This document shows positions 45,494-54,133 of a stretch of 64,000 nucleotides of DNA, in pieces. How positions within the stretch are numbered: the first letter of the stretch is position 1; each line of letters begins with the position of its first letter. The translations under genes and the position numbers were made by a program. The stretch comes from VYFG01 sp965221795 (GTDB lineage Bacteria; Pseudomonadota; Gammaproteobacteria; Arenicellales; Poriferihabitantaceae): positions 1,798,001 through 1,862,000 of the forward strand of contig OZ244914.1 in assembly GCA_965221795.1 (NCBI GenBank), read 5' to 3'. The notes below the pieces were generated by a model. That model made no database searches. It saw only the letters and a list, made by a program, of their open reading frames with translations, and was not told the DNA's origin.

Positions 45494-46801
45494 ATGATTG
45501 CCGTTCTGGACAGTCAACAGGCCGATTTTGAAGCTTCCCTGGCATCATTGCTCAAACGTAGCGAGGGCCCCGGAGCCGGTGATATTGAGCAGGTGGTAGC
45601 GGACATCATCGGGGCCGTGCGCTGCCGAGGAGACCAAGCCCTACTGGAAATGACCCGGCGGTTGGATCGGCTGGATCTGGAGGATGCTGGTCAATTGGAG
45701 ATCCTGCCCGAACGTCAGGACCGCCTTTGTGCCGCAATCGCTCCCGAGCTAGCGGAGTCCATCCGTTTCTCAGCCGACCGAATCCGACGGTATCACCAGC
45801 AGGAAGTGGCCCATTCGTGGCACATGGAGGAGGCGGACGGGACGATGTTGGGCCAGAAAATCACCCCACTGGATCGGGTCGGGGTGTATGTGCCAGGGGG
45901 CAAGGCGGCTTATCCTTCGTCGGTGCTGATGACGGTGATCCCGGCCCAGGTTGCCGGGGTGGGTGAGGTGATTATGACCGTGCCTACCCCTGACGGTGAA
46001 CTCAATCCGGCCCTGGTTTTTGCTGCTCGGGAGGCCGGGGTGGACCGGATTTTTACGGTAGGTGGTGCGCAGGCGATCGCCGCCCTTGCCTGGGGTACCG
46101 ACACCATCCCCTCTGTCGACAAGATTGTAGGACCCGGCAACCTCTATGTGGCTACGGCCAAAAAACAGGTCTTTGGCAGAGTGGGCATTGACATGATCGC
46201 AGGGCCTTCCGAAGTTGTGGTGATTTGTGATGATATGGCAAATCCGGATTGGGTGGCCATGGATCTGTTTGCCCAAGCAGAGCATGATGAACAGGCCCAG
46301 TCGGTTGCTATCGCGATTGGTGCAGGGGTGGCCGAAGCGGTTGTGGCTTCCGTCGGGCGATTGCTGCCGGAGATGGAACGGCGCGAGATCATTGCGGCTG
46401 CACTTCATGGGCAGGGAGCGGTCATTCGAGTGGGTTCGGCCGAGCAGGCTGCAGAAATTGCCAACCGAATGGCTCCGGAACATCTGGAGCTGATGGTACG
46501 GGATCCGGAAGCCCTGTCCCGACAGATACGACATGCCGGCGCCATTTTCATGGGTTGTCACAGTGCCGAGTCCCTGGGTGATTACTGTGCCGGGCCGAAT
46601 CATGTGCTGCCGACATCAGGTACGGCGCGGTTCAGTTCCCCCCTCGGAGTCTATGATTATCAGAAACGCAGCAGTCTGATTCGTGCCAGTGCGGCGGGTG
46701 CAGCGGAAATGGCACGCCGGGCATCTGTTCTGGCTCGTTGTGAAGGGTTGACTGCGCACGCACGCTCGGCGGAGTACCGTGTTGGTGTCAACAGAACCTG
46801 A
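45494..46801 (+). CDS. hisD: Histidinol dehydrogenase
   Basis: The 435-residue zinc enzyme oxidises histidinol to histidine in two steps. Conserved parts are GVYVPGGKAAYPSSVLMTVI, VGGAQAIAALAWGTDTIPSV, DKIVGPGNLYVATAKKQVFG, GIDMIAGPSEVVVICDDMAN and AEHDEQAQS, RMAPEHLELMV (His/Glu base) and GPNHVLPTSGTARFSSPL. It is 12 bp from murA, and hisG, usually between them in relatives, is missing. The tail overlaps slightly with upstream context of hisC. Confidence 0.96.
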   Translation: MIAVLDSQQADFEASLASLLKRSEGPGAGDIEQVVADIIGAVRCRGDQALLEMTRRLDRLDLEDAGQLEILPERQDRLCAAIAPELAESIRFSADRIRRYHQQEVAHSWHMEEADGTMLGQKITPLDRVGVYVPGGKAAYPSSVLMTVIPAQVAGVGEVIMTVPTPDGELNPALVFAAREAGVDRIFTVGGAQAIAALAWGTDTIPSVDKIVGPGNLYVATAKKQVFGRVGIDMIAGPSEVVVICDDMANPDWVAMDLFAQAEHDEQAQSVAIAIGAGVAEAVVASVGRLLPEMERREIIAAALHGQGAVIRVGSAEQAAEIANRMAPEHLELMVRDPEALSRQIRHAGAIFMGCHSAESLGDYCAGPNHVLPTSGTARFSSPLGVYDYQKRSSLIRASAAGAAEMARRASVLARCEGLTAHARSAEYRVGVNRT

Positions 46802-46811
46802 AGAGAGGCAA

Positions 46812-47900
46812 ATGAACCGGTTCGTCGAGCGCCTGGTCCGGCCGGTGGTTCGTGACCTGCAACCCTATCAGGTGCCACCGTCCGATGGCCTGATCAAACT
46901 GGACGCAATGGAAAACCCATATCCGTTGCCGCCCGAGTTGCAGGCATCCTGGAAGGAGTGCCTGGCCTCGGTCCATGTGAATCGTTACCCGGATCCGGGT
47001 GCGGAACAGCTCCAGCTGCAGATTCGGGACACATTCGATGTGCCCGATGCTTGCGACATTCTGCTGGGCAATGGCTCCGATGAACTGATCCAGATGCTGG
47101 CATTGCTGGTGGGTGGGCCCGGTCGGGTTTTTCTGGCCCCGTCGCCGTCGTTTTCAATGTACCGGATGATTTCCCTGTTCACGAGTACTGGGTTCCAGGA
47201 GATCCCGCTGGAGGCCAACTGTTCGCTTTCCCCGAAGCCATTGCTGGATATGGTCGAGGAAACCCGACCGGCCGTTGTTTTTTTTGCCTATCCCAACAAT
47301 CCGACCGGCAACTGTTTTGATGAGAACCTTATCCGTGAGGTTCTTCTCCGGACTCCCGGGCTGGTCATTGTGGATGAGGCATATTTCTCTTTTTGTGGAC
47401 GCTCTTTTCTGTGCGAAGTGCCTGAGTTTCCCAACCTGCTGGTTCTGCGTACCCTGTCCAAAAGTGGCTTGGCCGGGCTTCGCTTGGGAATTCTGGTGGG
47501 ACAACCGCAATGGGTTGCCGAACTGGACAAGGTACGCTTGCCCTACAATATCAACAGCCTGTCACAGGCCGGGGCCCGATTTTGTCTGGAGCATCACGGT
47601 ATTTTGGAGGAACAGGCCCGCTGGATTCGGATGGCCCGGGAGGATATGCGCGAGGCGCTGAAGAAGGTTCCGGGAGTGATGGTTTATCCCAGTGAGGCCA
47701 ACTTCCTCCTGATTCGAGTGTCGGCAGAAGCCGAAATGGTTTTCGCGAAATTGAAAGAGCGAGGGGTGCTGGTCAAAAATCTGCACCAATCCGGCCGCTT
47801 TCTGGATAGTTGCCTGCGCATCACGGTTGGTACGGCCGCGGAAAACCGGACATTTCTGTATGCCCTTCGGGATGTGCTTGGGGAGCAAACGGCCACCTGA
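46812..47900 (+). CDS. hisC: Histidinol-phosphate aminotransferase
   Basis: The 362-residue PLP enzyme (fold type I) has LDAMENPYPLPPELQ, NRYPDPGAEQLQLQIR, GNGSDELIQMLALLVGGPGR, FFAYPNNPTGNCFDENLIRE, VDEAYFSFCG and RTLSKSGLAGLRLGILVGQP with the PLP Lys in LSKSG. It converts imidazole acetol phosphate and glutamate to histidinol phosphate. The ATG at 46812 follows AGAGAGGCAA. It starts 10 bp after hisD. Downstream is a transposon graveyard. Confidence 0.95.
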   Translation: MNRFVERLVRPVVRDLQPYQVPPSDGLIKLDAMENPYPLPPELQASWKECLASVHVNRYPDPGAEQLQLQIRDTFDVPDACDILLGNGSDELIQMLALLVGGPGRVFLAPSPSFSMYRMISLFTSTGFQEIPLEANCSLSPKPLLDMVEETRPAVVFFAYPNNPTGNCFDENLIREVLLRTPGLVIVDEAYFSFCGRSFLCEVPEFPNLLVLRTLSKSGLAGLRLGILVGQPQWVAELDKVRLPYNINSLSQAGARFCLEHHGILEEQARWIRMAREDMREALKKVPGVMVYPSEANFLLIRVSAEAEMVFAKLKERGVLVKNLHQSGRFLDSCLRITVGTAAENRTFLYALRDVLGEQTAT

Positions 47901-48234
47901 ATCTGAGACAGGCCTGTCCCCTCCAGAGGAGTGGAACTGCCCTCCCTTCAACCTGTCAATCGAGAGGCCTGAGGAGCGGCATGGGGAGGTCCCAGGATTG
48001 GCGGCGGGGGTGATGGAGAGAACGGTACTGGACCGGTGACCTTGCTGACCGACCGCTAGCGGCTGAACCGTTCCCGGTCGAGGCAGTGGGGTGCGGGCCC
48101 CGAACCGGTCGGACCAGGACCATTTCACGTTAGCCGGAAGCGATTGAATGGTCGACTGCATGTGATCGGACTGGCTTTTTTCGCCGCGATGGTCTATCGT
48201 GCAGGCCATGACCGAGGATTTTGACTGATCGGCA
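47901..48234. other. Noncoding stretch after hisC
   Basis: About 330 bases with no recognised gene, RNA or terminator. The GC-rich CCGGTC/GACCGG repeats around 48030-48120 may form weak secondary structure. Confidence 0.4.
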
Positions 48235-48438
48235 GTGCAGGTCCGGGAGGTGGAAGTGCGTCCGGTACGGGCAGACGAGCGCCGGCGTTGGGACGCGCTG
48301 ATGGACCGTCACCATTCCTTGGGATTCCAGCAGTTCGCGGGCCGTGGCCTGCGGCAGGTCGCGGTTTGGCCGGGTTATTGGCTGGCGCTGCTAGGCGGGC
48401 AGTCGGGAGCATTCCAGTGTGGTCCGCGTGACCGCTGG
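48235..48438 (+). pseudogene. Fragment of a DUF4338 (DruA-like) protein
   Basis: From a GTG at 48235 the frame reads VQVREVEVRPVRADERRRWD, ALMDRHHSLGFQQFAGRGLR and QVAVWPGYWLALLGGQSGAF, then QCGPRDRW. This is the N-terminal part of DUF4338 proteins, which include DruA of the Druantia defence system but are far more often carried by transposons. Only about 68 residues remain. Homology ends abruptly at 48438, where an IS5-type fragment begins. Nonfunctional. Confidence 0.65.
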
Positions 48439-48439
48439 A

Positions 48440-48734
48440 GGCGCTGTGACAAAACGGTACCCAGTGCATCGGCCAGTCCCGGGGCGGCTGGAACACCCAA
48501 CTTCCTCTGGTGGCCGCGGAGGCCCGAACTGCGGTCGCCTTCCGGCTCTTCCCCGGCCACGCGCACGGCACCTTGGAGGGACGGAAGCTCTGGAACCAGA
48601 TGAAAAAACCATCGAATCGTCCCGCCCTGATCATGGACTGTGCCTGTAAAAAAGAGGAAACCCGAGAACTGGCATCCCATCTCGGTTTCCAGTCCGTAGT
48701 ACCACCCAAGAACTACCGCATTACTCCCTTATAA
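48440..48734 (+). pseudogene. IS5-family (IS427-type) transposase fragment
   Basis: The frame reads NGTQCIGQSRGGWNTQLPLV, AAEARTAVAFRLFPGHAHGT, LEGRKLWNQM and IMDCACKKEETRELASHLGF, VVPPKNYR, like the central part of IS427-group transposases (IGRSRGGxNTKxH, GQAHD, MDxAYEGDETRxLA, VVPPKxNR). A stop lies near its start and the C-terminal DDE-E part is absent. The junction with the DUF4338 fragment is at about 48439. The rest up to 48948 is AT-richer DNA with nothing recognised. Confidence 0.7.
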
Positions 48735-48948
48735 GAAGAGAAAGGTAATGCGCAGATAGACATGGAAACTGTGGAAGAGGTTGGATAAGCACCATCCTTC
48801 ATGCATTTAACAAGGATTGGAGCAACACAAAAGCAATCAGGAAATGCTTTTTCCCCTGCCCGGAGGAAGTGGGTCCAAGTCCTGAAATTTCATGAGCGGC
48901 ACGGCAAACCAGCTTCTGATCATAATGGTTGCCATCACGGTCTATATA

Positions 48949-50495
48949 GTCGGCCCTGAAAAAAAACCTGTTTCAGGTGGCCGCAAGCGCCCACGGTGGG
49001 ACACTGCCCAACTCGGAGGCCGGCAGTTTCCATCGCCCCGTCGTCCCCGGGCGCTCCTGGGCCCTCAAAACGTCGAAAATGCGGCCTCCAAGGCCCCAAA
49101 CCAGCGACCCAAAAACCGCAGCGGACGGCGGATCCGCCGCCGGTGGTGACCGGCACCGCACCGCCGTACCTTCCTCCGGTCGCCCTCCCTTCCCGGGAGC
49201 CCGTTCCTTCCCGGATGGCCATCCGATTTCCGATGCCCGATCACGGGCTCCATCGCCTGCCGCCGCAGGCACTGCTTCCGCCGCCGGGTTACGAGGCCTC
49301 GCCGCGGCCCGGACCGGGATCCGGCAGCCTCGCCCTCGCCATGTCCCCGGTACCCGCGGTCCACGAATACCTCATCCATCGACCGCCCCGTCCGGCGTCG
49401 CACCGAATCCAGAGCGGGCTTCCGCGGTGGTCCGTCATCAGGATTCCCCGCCCGCGCCATCCCGCCCAGGAGGAAGTGGCTGCGGTGGGCGGTGGCCATG
49501 CTCCCCTGGACACCGAATTCGGACCGCCGGTGGGCCTTGCCCTTGCGGATACACTCGACTTCCGGGGCCTGCCGGCGGGACCGCGGGTTCCGGCCCTTCG
49601 GCTCCGGCGCCCGTACCCGCCGGGCCATCGCCCGTTCGTCCGCAAACGCCAGCTCCCGATCGGGTCTCCCCGCGGTGTTTCGTTCCCGGTCCCGGACCAC
49701 CCGGCCCAGGTCGGTCCGCAGACTCTTGACCGGACGGTTCATACGGCGCCGCTGCCGGGCCTGGGCAACCCGGTTCGCCCGCAGCCCCTGGCGGGCGTCG
49801 CGCTGGCCCCACTTCCCCTCATACCGCTGGCACCGTTTCACCCGCCGCACCCGGGAACGATTCAACAGCTTGCCATCGGTCGGGAAAGTCACGGCTTGGT
49901 CCGGCACGGTCGTATCGACCGTCACCCGCCGCCACGCCCGCGGCTTCGCGGTGCCGCTCGTAAGACCGGCATCGATCGTCGCTGGCAGGACCCACTCGGC
50001 CCCGGCCGTCCCGATGCGCGGGCGACACCGCGTCCGGCGGCTCGGGTCGATCGGCGGATGAGGCGGGCAATAGTCCTCGCCGCAACAGGACTGCCCGTAG
50101 GGATTCTCCCCCCAACCGGCGACCACCGCCTCGTCCGAGAGTGGGTACACCGGCTGGAGAGACTCCCGTCCGACCATCCCACGCGTGGGCTTGCTGGGAC
50201 TACCACGGTCGGGGCCGTGCCACACACCGAAGGTCTCGTCGAATCGGGACCCGTTCCGGGTCCCGGCCAGGCGAACCCGCGCATGGCGCCGATCCAGCCG
50301 TTTTTCCAGGCGATTTCGGAACCGATCGTGGGATTCGGTACCCGCACAGGGTCCGGGACGCAGGTGGTCCTCGGAAATGGCAAGGAAGGGAGCGTCCATG
50401 AGTCCAGATCCGGCCATTGGAATCCATACTTTCAGGGAATATATTTCAGCATATTCAGATCGTGACCGCTGAATTTGGGATTTTTCAGGATCGAC
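48949..50495 (-). mobile_element. IS5-family element copy B
   Basis: It begins GTCGGCCCTGAAA (48949) and ends TTTCAGGATCGAC (50495), inverted repeats flanked by TA. It is 1547 bp, about 120 bp longer than copy A (34732-36157). It contains one transposase frame on the minus strand that is open across its length, unlike copy A. Confidence 0.85.
49065..50399 (-). CDS. IS5-family transposase, open but strongly eroded
   Basis: The 444-residue reading starts MDAPFLAISEDHLRPGPCAG and keeps the family skeleton: TESHDRFRNRLEKRLDRRHA, SRFDETFGVWHGPDRG, SDEAVVAGWGENPYGQSCCG, PPIDPS, RVTVDTTVPDQAVTFPTDGK (first Asp), APEVECIRKGKAHRRSEFGV, EVFVDRGYRGHGEG (second Asp) and QAMEPVIGHRKSDGHPGRN (Glu). Many positions that are aromatic or aliphatic in relatives are Gly, Arg, Ser or Cys here. 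The triad is present but activity is doubtful. The long plus-strand frame opposite it is an antisense shadow. Confidence 0.6.
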   Translation of the reverse strand: MDAPFLAISEDHLRPGPCAGTESHDRFRNRLEKRLDRRHARVRLAGTRNGSRFDETFGVWHGPDRGSPSKPTRGMVGRESLQPVYPLSDEAVVAGWGENPYGQSCCGEDYCPPHPPIDPSRRTRCRPRIGTAGAEWVLPATIDAGLTSGTAKPRAWRRVTVDTTVPDQAVTFPTDGKLLNRSRVRRVKRCQRYEGKWGQRDARQGLRANRVAQARQRRRMNRPVKSLRTDLGRVVRDRERNTAGRPDRELAFADERAMARRVRAPEPKGRNPRSRRQAPEVECIRKGKAHRRSEFGVQGSMATAHRSHFLLGGMARAGNPDDGPPRKPALDSVRRRTGRSMDEVFVDRGYRGHGEGEAAGSRSGPRRGLVTRRRKQCLRRQAMEPVIGHRKSDGHPGRNGLPGREGDRRKVRRCGAGHHRRRIRRPLRFLGRWFGALEAAFSTF

Positions 50496-51082
50496 TACGT
50501 AGTGCATCGACAACCAGCACAAAGACGACGAACCCGAAAAGCAGGGCATCGAGTTAGTTGAAGCGCGAGAAGATCCGATGGAAGCCCTTGGGCCTCTGGA
50601 AGCGGCTGACCGGATCATCTGCGCCCGCTGCCGAGATACGAACACACGGTCCGGGACGCCGTTCTTCGACCACCGGATTCATGGGCGTTTCGATCGTGTG
50701 TCCGTGGCCGAACCGCTCCGGCCGGCCGCGCCAGCAACCGCACCATGCGCTTATATGGTGCCAGTGTGAGTTCCATGGCCCGGTTTCTCCGCACAGTCCC
50801 TGCTGAAAATCACCGGCACTGAGTAGACCATATCTATTACATATTGTGTTAACAAATCTTGGTCACGGCTGTCCCCAGCGGACTCAGGTGGGGTGGACGG
50901 TCCTGCCAGCAGCTTTGTTCCGGACCCAGATCCGGCCTTGCACTGGATCCAATCTGGTCCGGATGTCTCACCGCATGACCCGCCCACTGATGCGGCCCAG
51001 CATCAACATCAAAGAACCGTACAGTGATTCCATGAAAGCAGTATGAGGCGGTCCACCGCCTCCCTTTCAGTGGAATGGATGT
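50496..51082. other. Gap between IS5 copy B and the GlnE-like gene
   Basis: About 590 bases. Short frames exist on both strands (for example 50578-50769, reading MEALGPLEAADRIICARCRD) but none resembles a known family. No RNA gene or hairpin terminator was seen. Confidence 0.4.
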
Positions 51083-52156
51083 TCATTGCGACCGGGTCGT
51101 CCACCATGGCGGACTTCCTCGTTCGATGGATGGCAAGAGGGTGGTGGTCAATTGGTTTTCAGTGGTCATGACGGTTTCATGAGCGGTCTGAATCAATTGG
51201 GTGAAGTCTTCTTGGTCACAAGCCTGCGCCAAGGCTTGCTTCACGGACTCGGACAGGGATTCTTCCGATGTGGTTTCCTCCACAATGAGTTGCCGCATTC
51301 CATGCAGGGTGCGCCACATCGACGTCGCTCCGACCAGTTGCGCTGCGAGCTCTTCGGAAATGATCGCAAGTGCCTTTCCCGCCTGAAATATGGAGGTGGC
51401 ATCTCCGGTCACCAGGCTGCCCGGCATCTCTGTCAAGTGCGTCAGTTGCAGTAACCGTGCGGCCCGTTCCACTCCCGTCAGCCCTCGTTGTATGCAGGTC
51501 ATCAGGGTAGGTTCCGGGTCGGTCTGATCCCGGATTCCATTGTGCAGTTCCTGAACCAGTTCCTCCCGTCCGGGCCCTTGCGCCAACAGGCGGTGTCGTG
51601 CCCGGTCAAAGCGACGTCCGATATCGCGACTGCCATGGGTAAAAATCCACCGTGCCCGCGTCAGGTCCAGCAGTTCACTGTGATGTTGTTGGTAGTGGGA
51701 TACGAAGTCGTCAAGAGCGTACAACGTATTCGGCAGGCCTTTCACAGACGTCCCAAACAGGAGACTGGTTTCGGTCAGTATGCCAATTGCTTTGCGGAAA
51801 CGGCAACACAGGGTGGAATAGTCGGTGGCAGAGCCTCCCTCGTATACGAACAGGATATGAGGATGAGTATGCGGTGCGACCTTTCTGCTGGCCAAGTCTC
51901 CGAGGATGACAGCCGCGATTCCTCCCGCAGTCGGCAGTGAGTTACGCGCGGCAGCCTCTTCCACCACGGCTTGAAGAACCGCATCAATGGAGGCTTCTGC
52001 CACATTGGCCAGCGCCACTCCCGCTTCAATCGGCACCAAGCCACCACGAATTGTGTGCATGGCGATCTGGAACGTTTTGTGATTGGACCAGTTGCGCACC
52101 ATTTCTGCCATGTCAGTGGCATCCTTGGCCGGGATTTCAGCGATCTGCTCCTTCAT
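51083..52156 (-). CDS. Degenerate single-domain GlnE-like adenylyltransferase paralogue
   Basis: This 357-residue protein aligns end to end with one adenylyltransferase half of GlnE. AAVILGDLASRKVAPHTHPH then ILFVYE matches the GKLGGRELNxxSDLDLIFVY motif, but the G-K-L-G-G loop and the SDxD metal ligands are replaced (GDLASR, THPH). Downstream LDDFVSHYQQHHSELLDLTR and ARWIFTHGSRDIGRRFDRAR parallel the FRDYQRDDAWTWEHQALVRT region of the true GlnE here, and the C-terminus has the helical-bundle character. It probably binds but does not transfer nucleotides. It starts 5 bp after the AlkB-like gene, so coupling is likely. An in-frame start at 52198 would overlap that gene. Confidence 0.65.
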   Translation of the reverse strand: MKEQIAEIPAKDATDMAEMVRNWSNHKTFQIAMHTIRGGLVPIEAGVALANVAEASIDAVLQAVVEEAAARNSLPTAGGIAAVILGDLASRKVAPHTHPHILFVYEGGSATDYSTLCCRFRKAIGILTETSLLFGTSVKGLPNTLYALDDFVSHYQQHHSELLDLTRARWIFTHGSRDIGRRFDRARHRLLAQGPGREELVQELHNGIRDQTDPEPTLMTCIQRGLTGVERAARLLQLTHLTEMPGSLVTGDATSIFQAGKALAIISEELAAQLVGATSMWRTLHGMRQLIVEETTSEESLSESVKQALAQACDQEDFTQLIQTAHETVMTTENQLTTTLLPSIERGSPPWWTTRSQ

Positions 52157-52161
52157 TTGCA

Positions 52162-53514
52162 CTACCCCGAATTCGTGCGTCCAATAGACGCGCACCAAGC
52201 CGCGACGGCTGGCTTTTTCGAATTCCGGATCGGGCTCGATTCCCCGGGGAAGATCAGGCCGGTAAACTCCCGGTGCTGGAGGTTGTCAAGAAGGGTGGGG
52301 TCCTGCTCGATTGCCCTCGCAAGGCGGGGTGCTACCTCGAAAATTTCGACAATATCCTCAAATGCGTCTGGGTGTAATTTGGATACCGGACTGTCATAGG
52401 CACTCCAGTCCCCGATTTCGGGATGAAAGCGCGCTCGCCATTGGTCTACCAATGGATCCATGGTCTCGAAGAAGCGCTTTGAACATAAGCTCAGGCCAAA
52501 CATCATGCCGTATCTTCGCGGCAATCGGGGGCATTGGTCGGCCGGATGATATTGCAGCAGTGCATAGCCCCGCTCTACTGCAACATGGTGATCGGGCTGG
52601 CGTTGCACATTGAATAACATCCAGTTGCTGAATTGGTAATCAATGCTCCAGGAATGCCAGGTATGTACCTTTTCGAATCGGCCATTGGGTAACCGGACCC
52701 GATGCAGACCATAGTGCTGAAAATAGTTCCGGACTTTCACGGGGATTACAGCCCCGGCACTCAGGAGGACAAATATCAGCACTGCCCACCATCCCCCAAT
52801 CAGGTAGGCAACCATATACCATGTAGCGGTCGCCAGCCCATATCGCCAGAGAGGATTGTTGATATGCCAGGCCGGCAATTGACGAAGGCCCATCCGTTTG
52901 CATTCCACTTTCCAGGCACCCAGGAGGTTACTTGCCAACTCCCGGGGAAGATAGCTCCAGACGCTTTGTCCCTCGGGGGCGGATCCCATATCCTTCGGCG
53001 TGCCGACATGGGCATGATGAATATAGAAATGCTCGGTGGCATAGTGCGGATACGAAACCGAGGCCAGCAGAAGCTCTCCCATAAATCGCTCCCATGTGGT
53101 TCGCCGATGAATCAGTTCGTACCCAATAATGAACACATTCTTTGCTTCCAGCCCCAGAATCATGACCAACAGGATGCTTTCCCACAGGGCCAGGTGTCCT
53201 GCCATGAAGATTTGCCAGAATGTGAATACGAAGGTGGTGGGCCAGAGGAGTGCCCATACCCAGACCGATAGGCGGTACAGGAACAGCCGGGCTTGTGGCG
53301 TCTTCCCCGGTTCCATGCTACGCTTGTCTTGGTCCAAAGCAAGGTCCAGAAAAAGTGTGACCAGGAAAAAAAGTAGCGGCCCTGCGATCCACCAGCTACC
53401 ATATGTGGCGGCGACCAGCATGAGGGGGAAGACCATGACCGGCAAAAAGTGCGGGATTGCATTTCGCAGGGAAGGCTCAATCACCTGTTCGGCAGAAGCG
53501 GCTATTCTGGTCAT
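52162..53514 (-). CDS. AlkB-like membrane di-iron monooxygenase/desaturase
   Basis: The 450-residue protein has several membrane helices (for example FLPVMVFPLMLVAATYGSWW and WAVLIFVLLSAGAVIPV) and AlkB-type histidine boxes: EHFYIHHAHVGTPKDMGSAP (EHxxxHH), NYFQHYGLHRVRLPNGRFEK and VQRQPDHHVAVERGYALLQY (QRxxDHH). The first box reads GYELIHRR, with Tyr where HExxH of AlkB has its first His. The family hydroxylates alkanes or related chains using electrons from rubredoxin. No rubredoxin gene is adjacent. Substrate unknown. It is followed by the GlnE-like gene at 5 bp. Confidence 0.75.
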   Translation of the reverse strand: MTRIAASAEQVIEPSLRNAIPHFLPVMVFPLMLVAATYGSWWIAGPLLFFLVTLFLDLALDQDKRSMEPGKTPQARLFLYRLSVWVWALLWPTTFVFTFWQIFMAGHLALWESILLVMILGLEAKNVFIIGYELIHRRTTWERFMGELLLASVSYPHYATEHFYIHHAHVGTPKDMGSAPEGQSVWSYLPRELASNLLGAWKVECKRMGLRQLPAWHINNPLWRYGLATATWYMVAYLIGGWWAVLIFVLLSAGAVIPVKVRNYFQHYGLHRVRLPNGRFEKVHTWHSWSIDYQFSNWMLFNVQRQPDHHVAVERGYALLQYHPADQCPRLPRRYGMMFGLSLCSKRFFETMDPLVDQWRARFHPEIGDWSAYDSPVSKLHPDAFEDIVEIFEVAPRLARAIEQDPTLLDNLQHREFTGLIFPGESSPIRNSKKPAVAAWCASIGRTNSG

Positions 53515-53637
53515 TTGGATACTGGAAAAATCAGGGTGACTCCTGCTTGACTCCGGCTGCCCTCCAAATCCTGCAACCCTTTAGCTGTGCGGTTCGAGAC
53601 CATGCGGTCGGTTGAGGAGCGGCTTCCCGCATCCGGC

Positions 53638-54117
53638 TCAGGTCGAATCGTACTGGATTTGCACAATCCAGAACTGGCGGTCGTCTGCTCCCGTCCGCAA
53701 GACGACTTCGTCACCGACTCTTTTTTGTAGCATCGCCCGGGCCATAGGCGAATCAACACTGATATGCCCCTTGTGAGGGTCACTGTCGATTTCGTCCCCG
53801 CCCACGATTCGATACTGTACGGTCTGGTTATCGGCCTGCTGGAGAGTGACCCGGGCCCCAAAGAATACCTGGTGTTCATTACCGACACGGTCGACTACGG
53901 TCAGTGCCGGCAGGCGCTTTTGCAGGTAGCGGATGCGCCGGTCCATTTCTCGGAGTTGTTTCTTGCGATAGATATATTCCGCATTTTCGGACCGGTCGCC
54001 CTCCGCTGCGGCCGCAGAAAGTGCCCGCGTGACTTCGGCGCGCTTGACCCAGATTTCCCGTTCTTCCTGCTGCAATGCGAGGAAACCTGCCGGAGTAATG
54101 TACGGGGATGAAACCAT
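53638..54117 (-). CDS. greB: Transcription elongation factor GreB
   Basis: The 159-residue protein starts MVSSPYITPAGFLALQQEER. The N-terminal antiparallel coiled coil (LQQEEREIWVKRAEVTRALS, GDRSENAEYIYRKKQLREMD) reaches into the RNA polymerase secondary channel and its acidic tip stimulates RNA cleavage in backtracked complexes. NAEYIYRKKQLREMDRRIRY is the GreB rather than GreA version. The C-terminal FKBP-like domain has VGGDEIDSDPHKGHISVDSP and MARAMLQKRVGDEVVL. It is 16 bp after the Atm1-type exporter. The 123 bp to the AlkB-like gene hold nothing recognised. Confidence 0.93.
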   Translation of the reverse strand: MVSSPYITPAGFLALQQEEREIWVKRAEVTRALSAAAAEGDRSENAEYIYRKKQLREMDRRIRYLQKRLPALTVVDRVGNEHQVFFGARVTLQQADNQTVQYRIVGGDEIDSDPHKGHISVDSPMARAMLQKRVGDEVVLRTGADDRQFWIVQIQYDST

Positions 54118-54133
54118 TGGGGTGAGTCGACAT

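Noticed and set aside
48996..50465. Long plus-strand frame (489 codons) across the IS5 copy B
   Set aside because: It is antisense to the IS5 transposase, which has the DDE residues and family motifs. The plus-strand product is Pro/Arg-rich with no family resemblance.
53515..53637. Possible tRNA near GGTTCGAGACC
   Set aside because: A T-loop-like GGTTCGA is present, but no acceptor stem, anticodon arm or paired T arm could be drawn around it.
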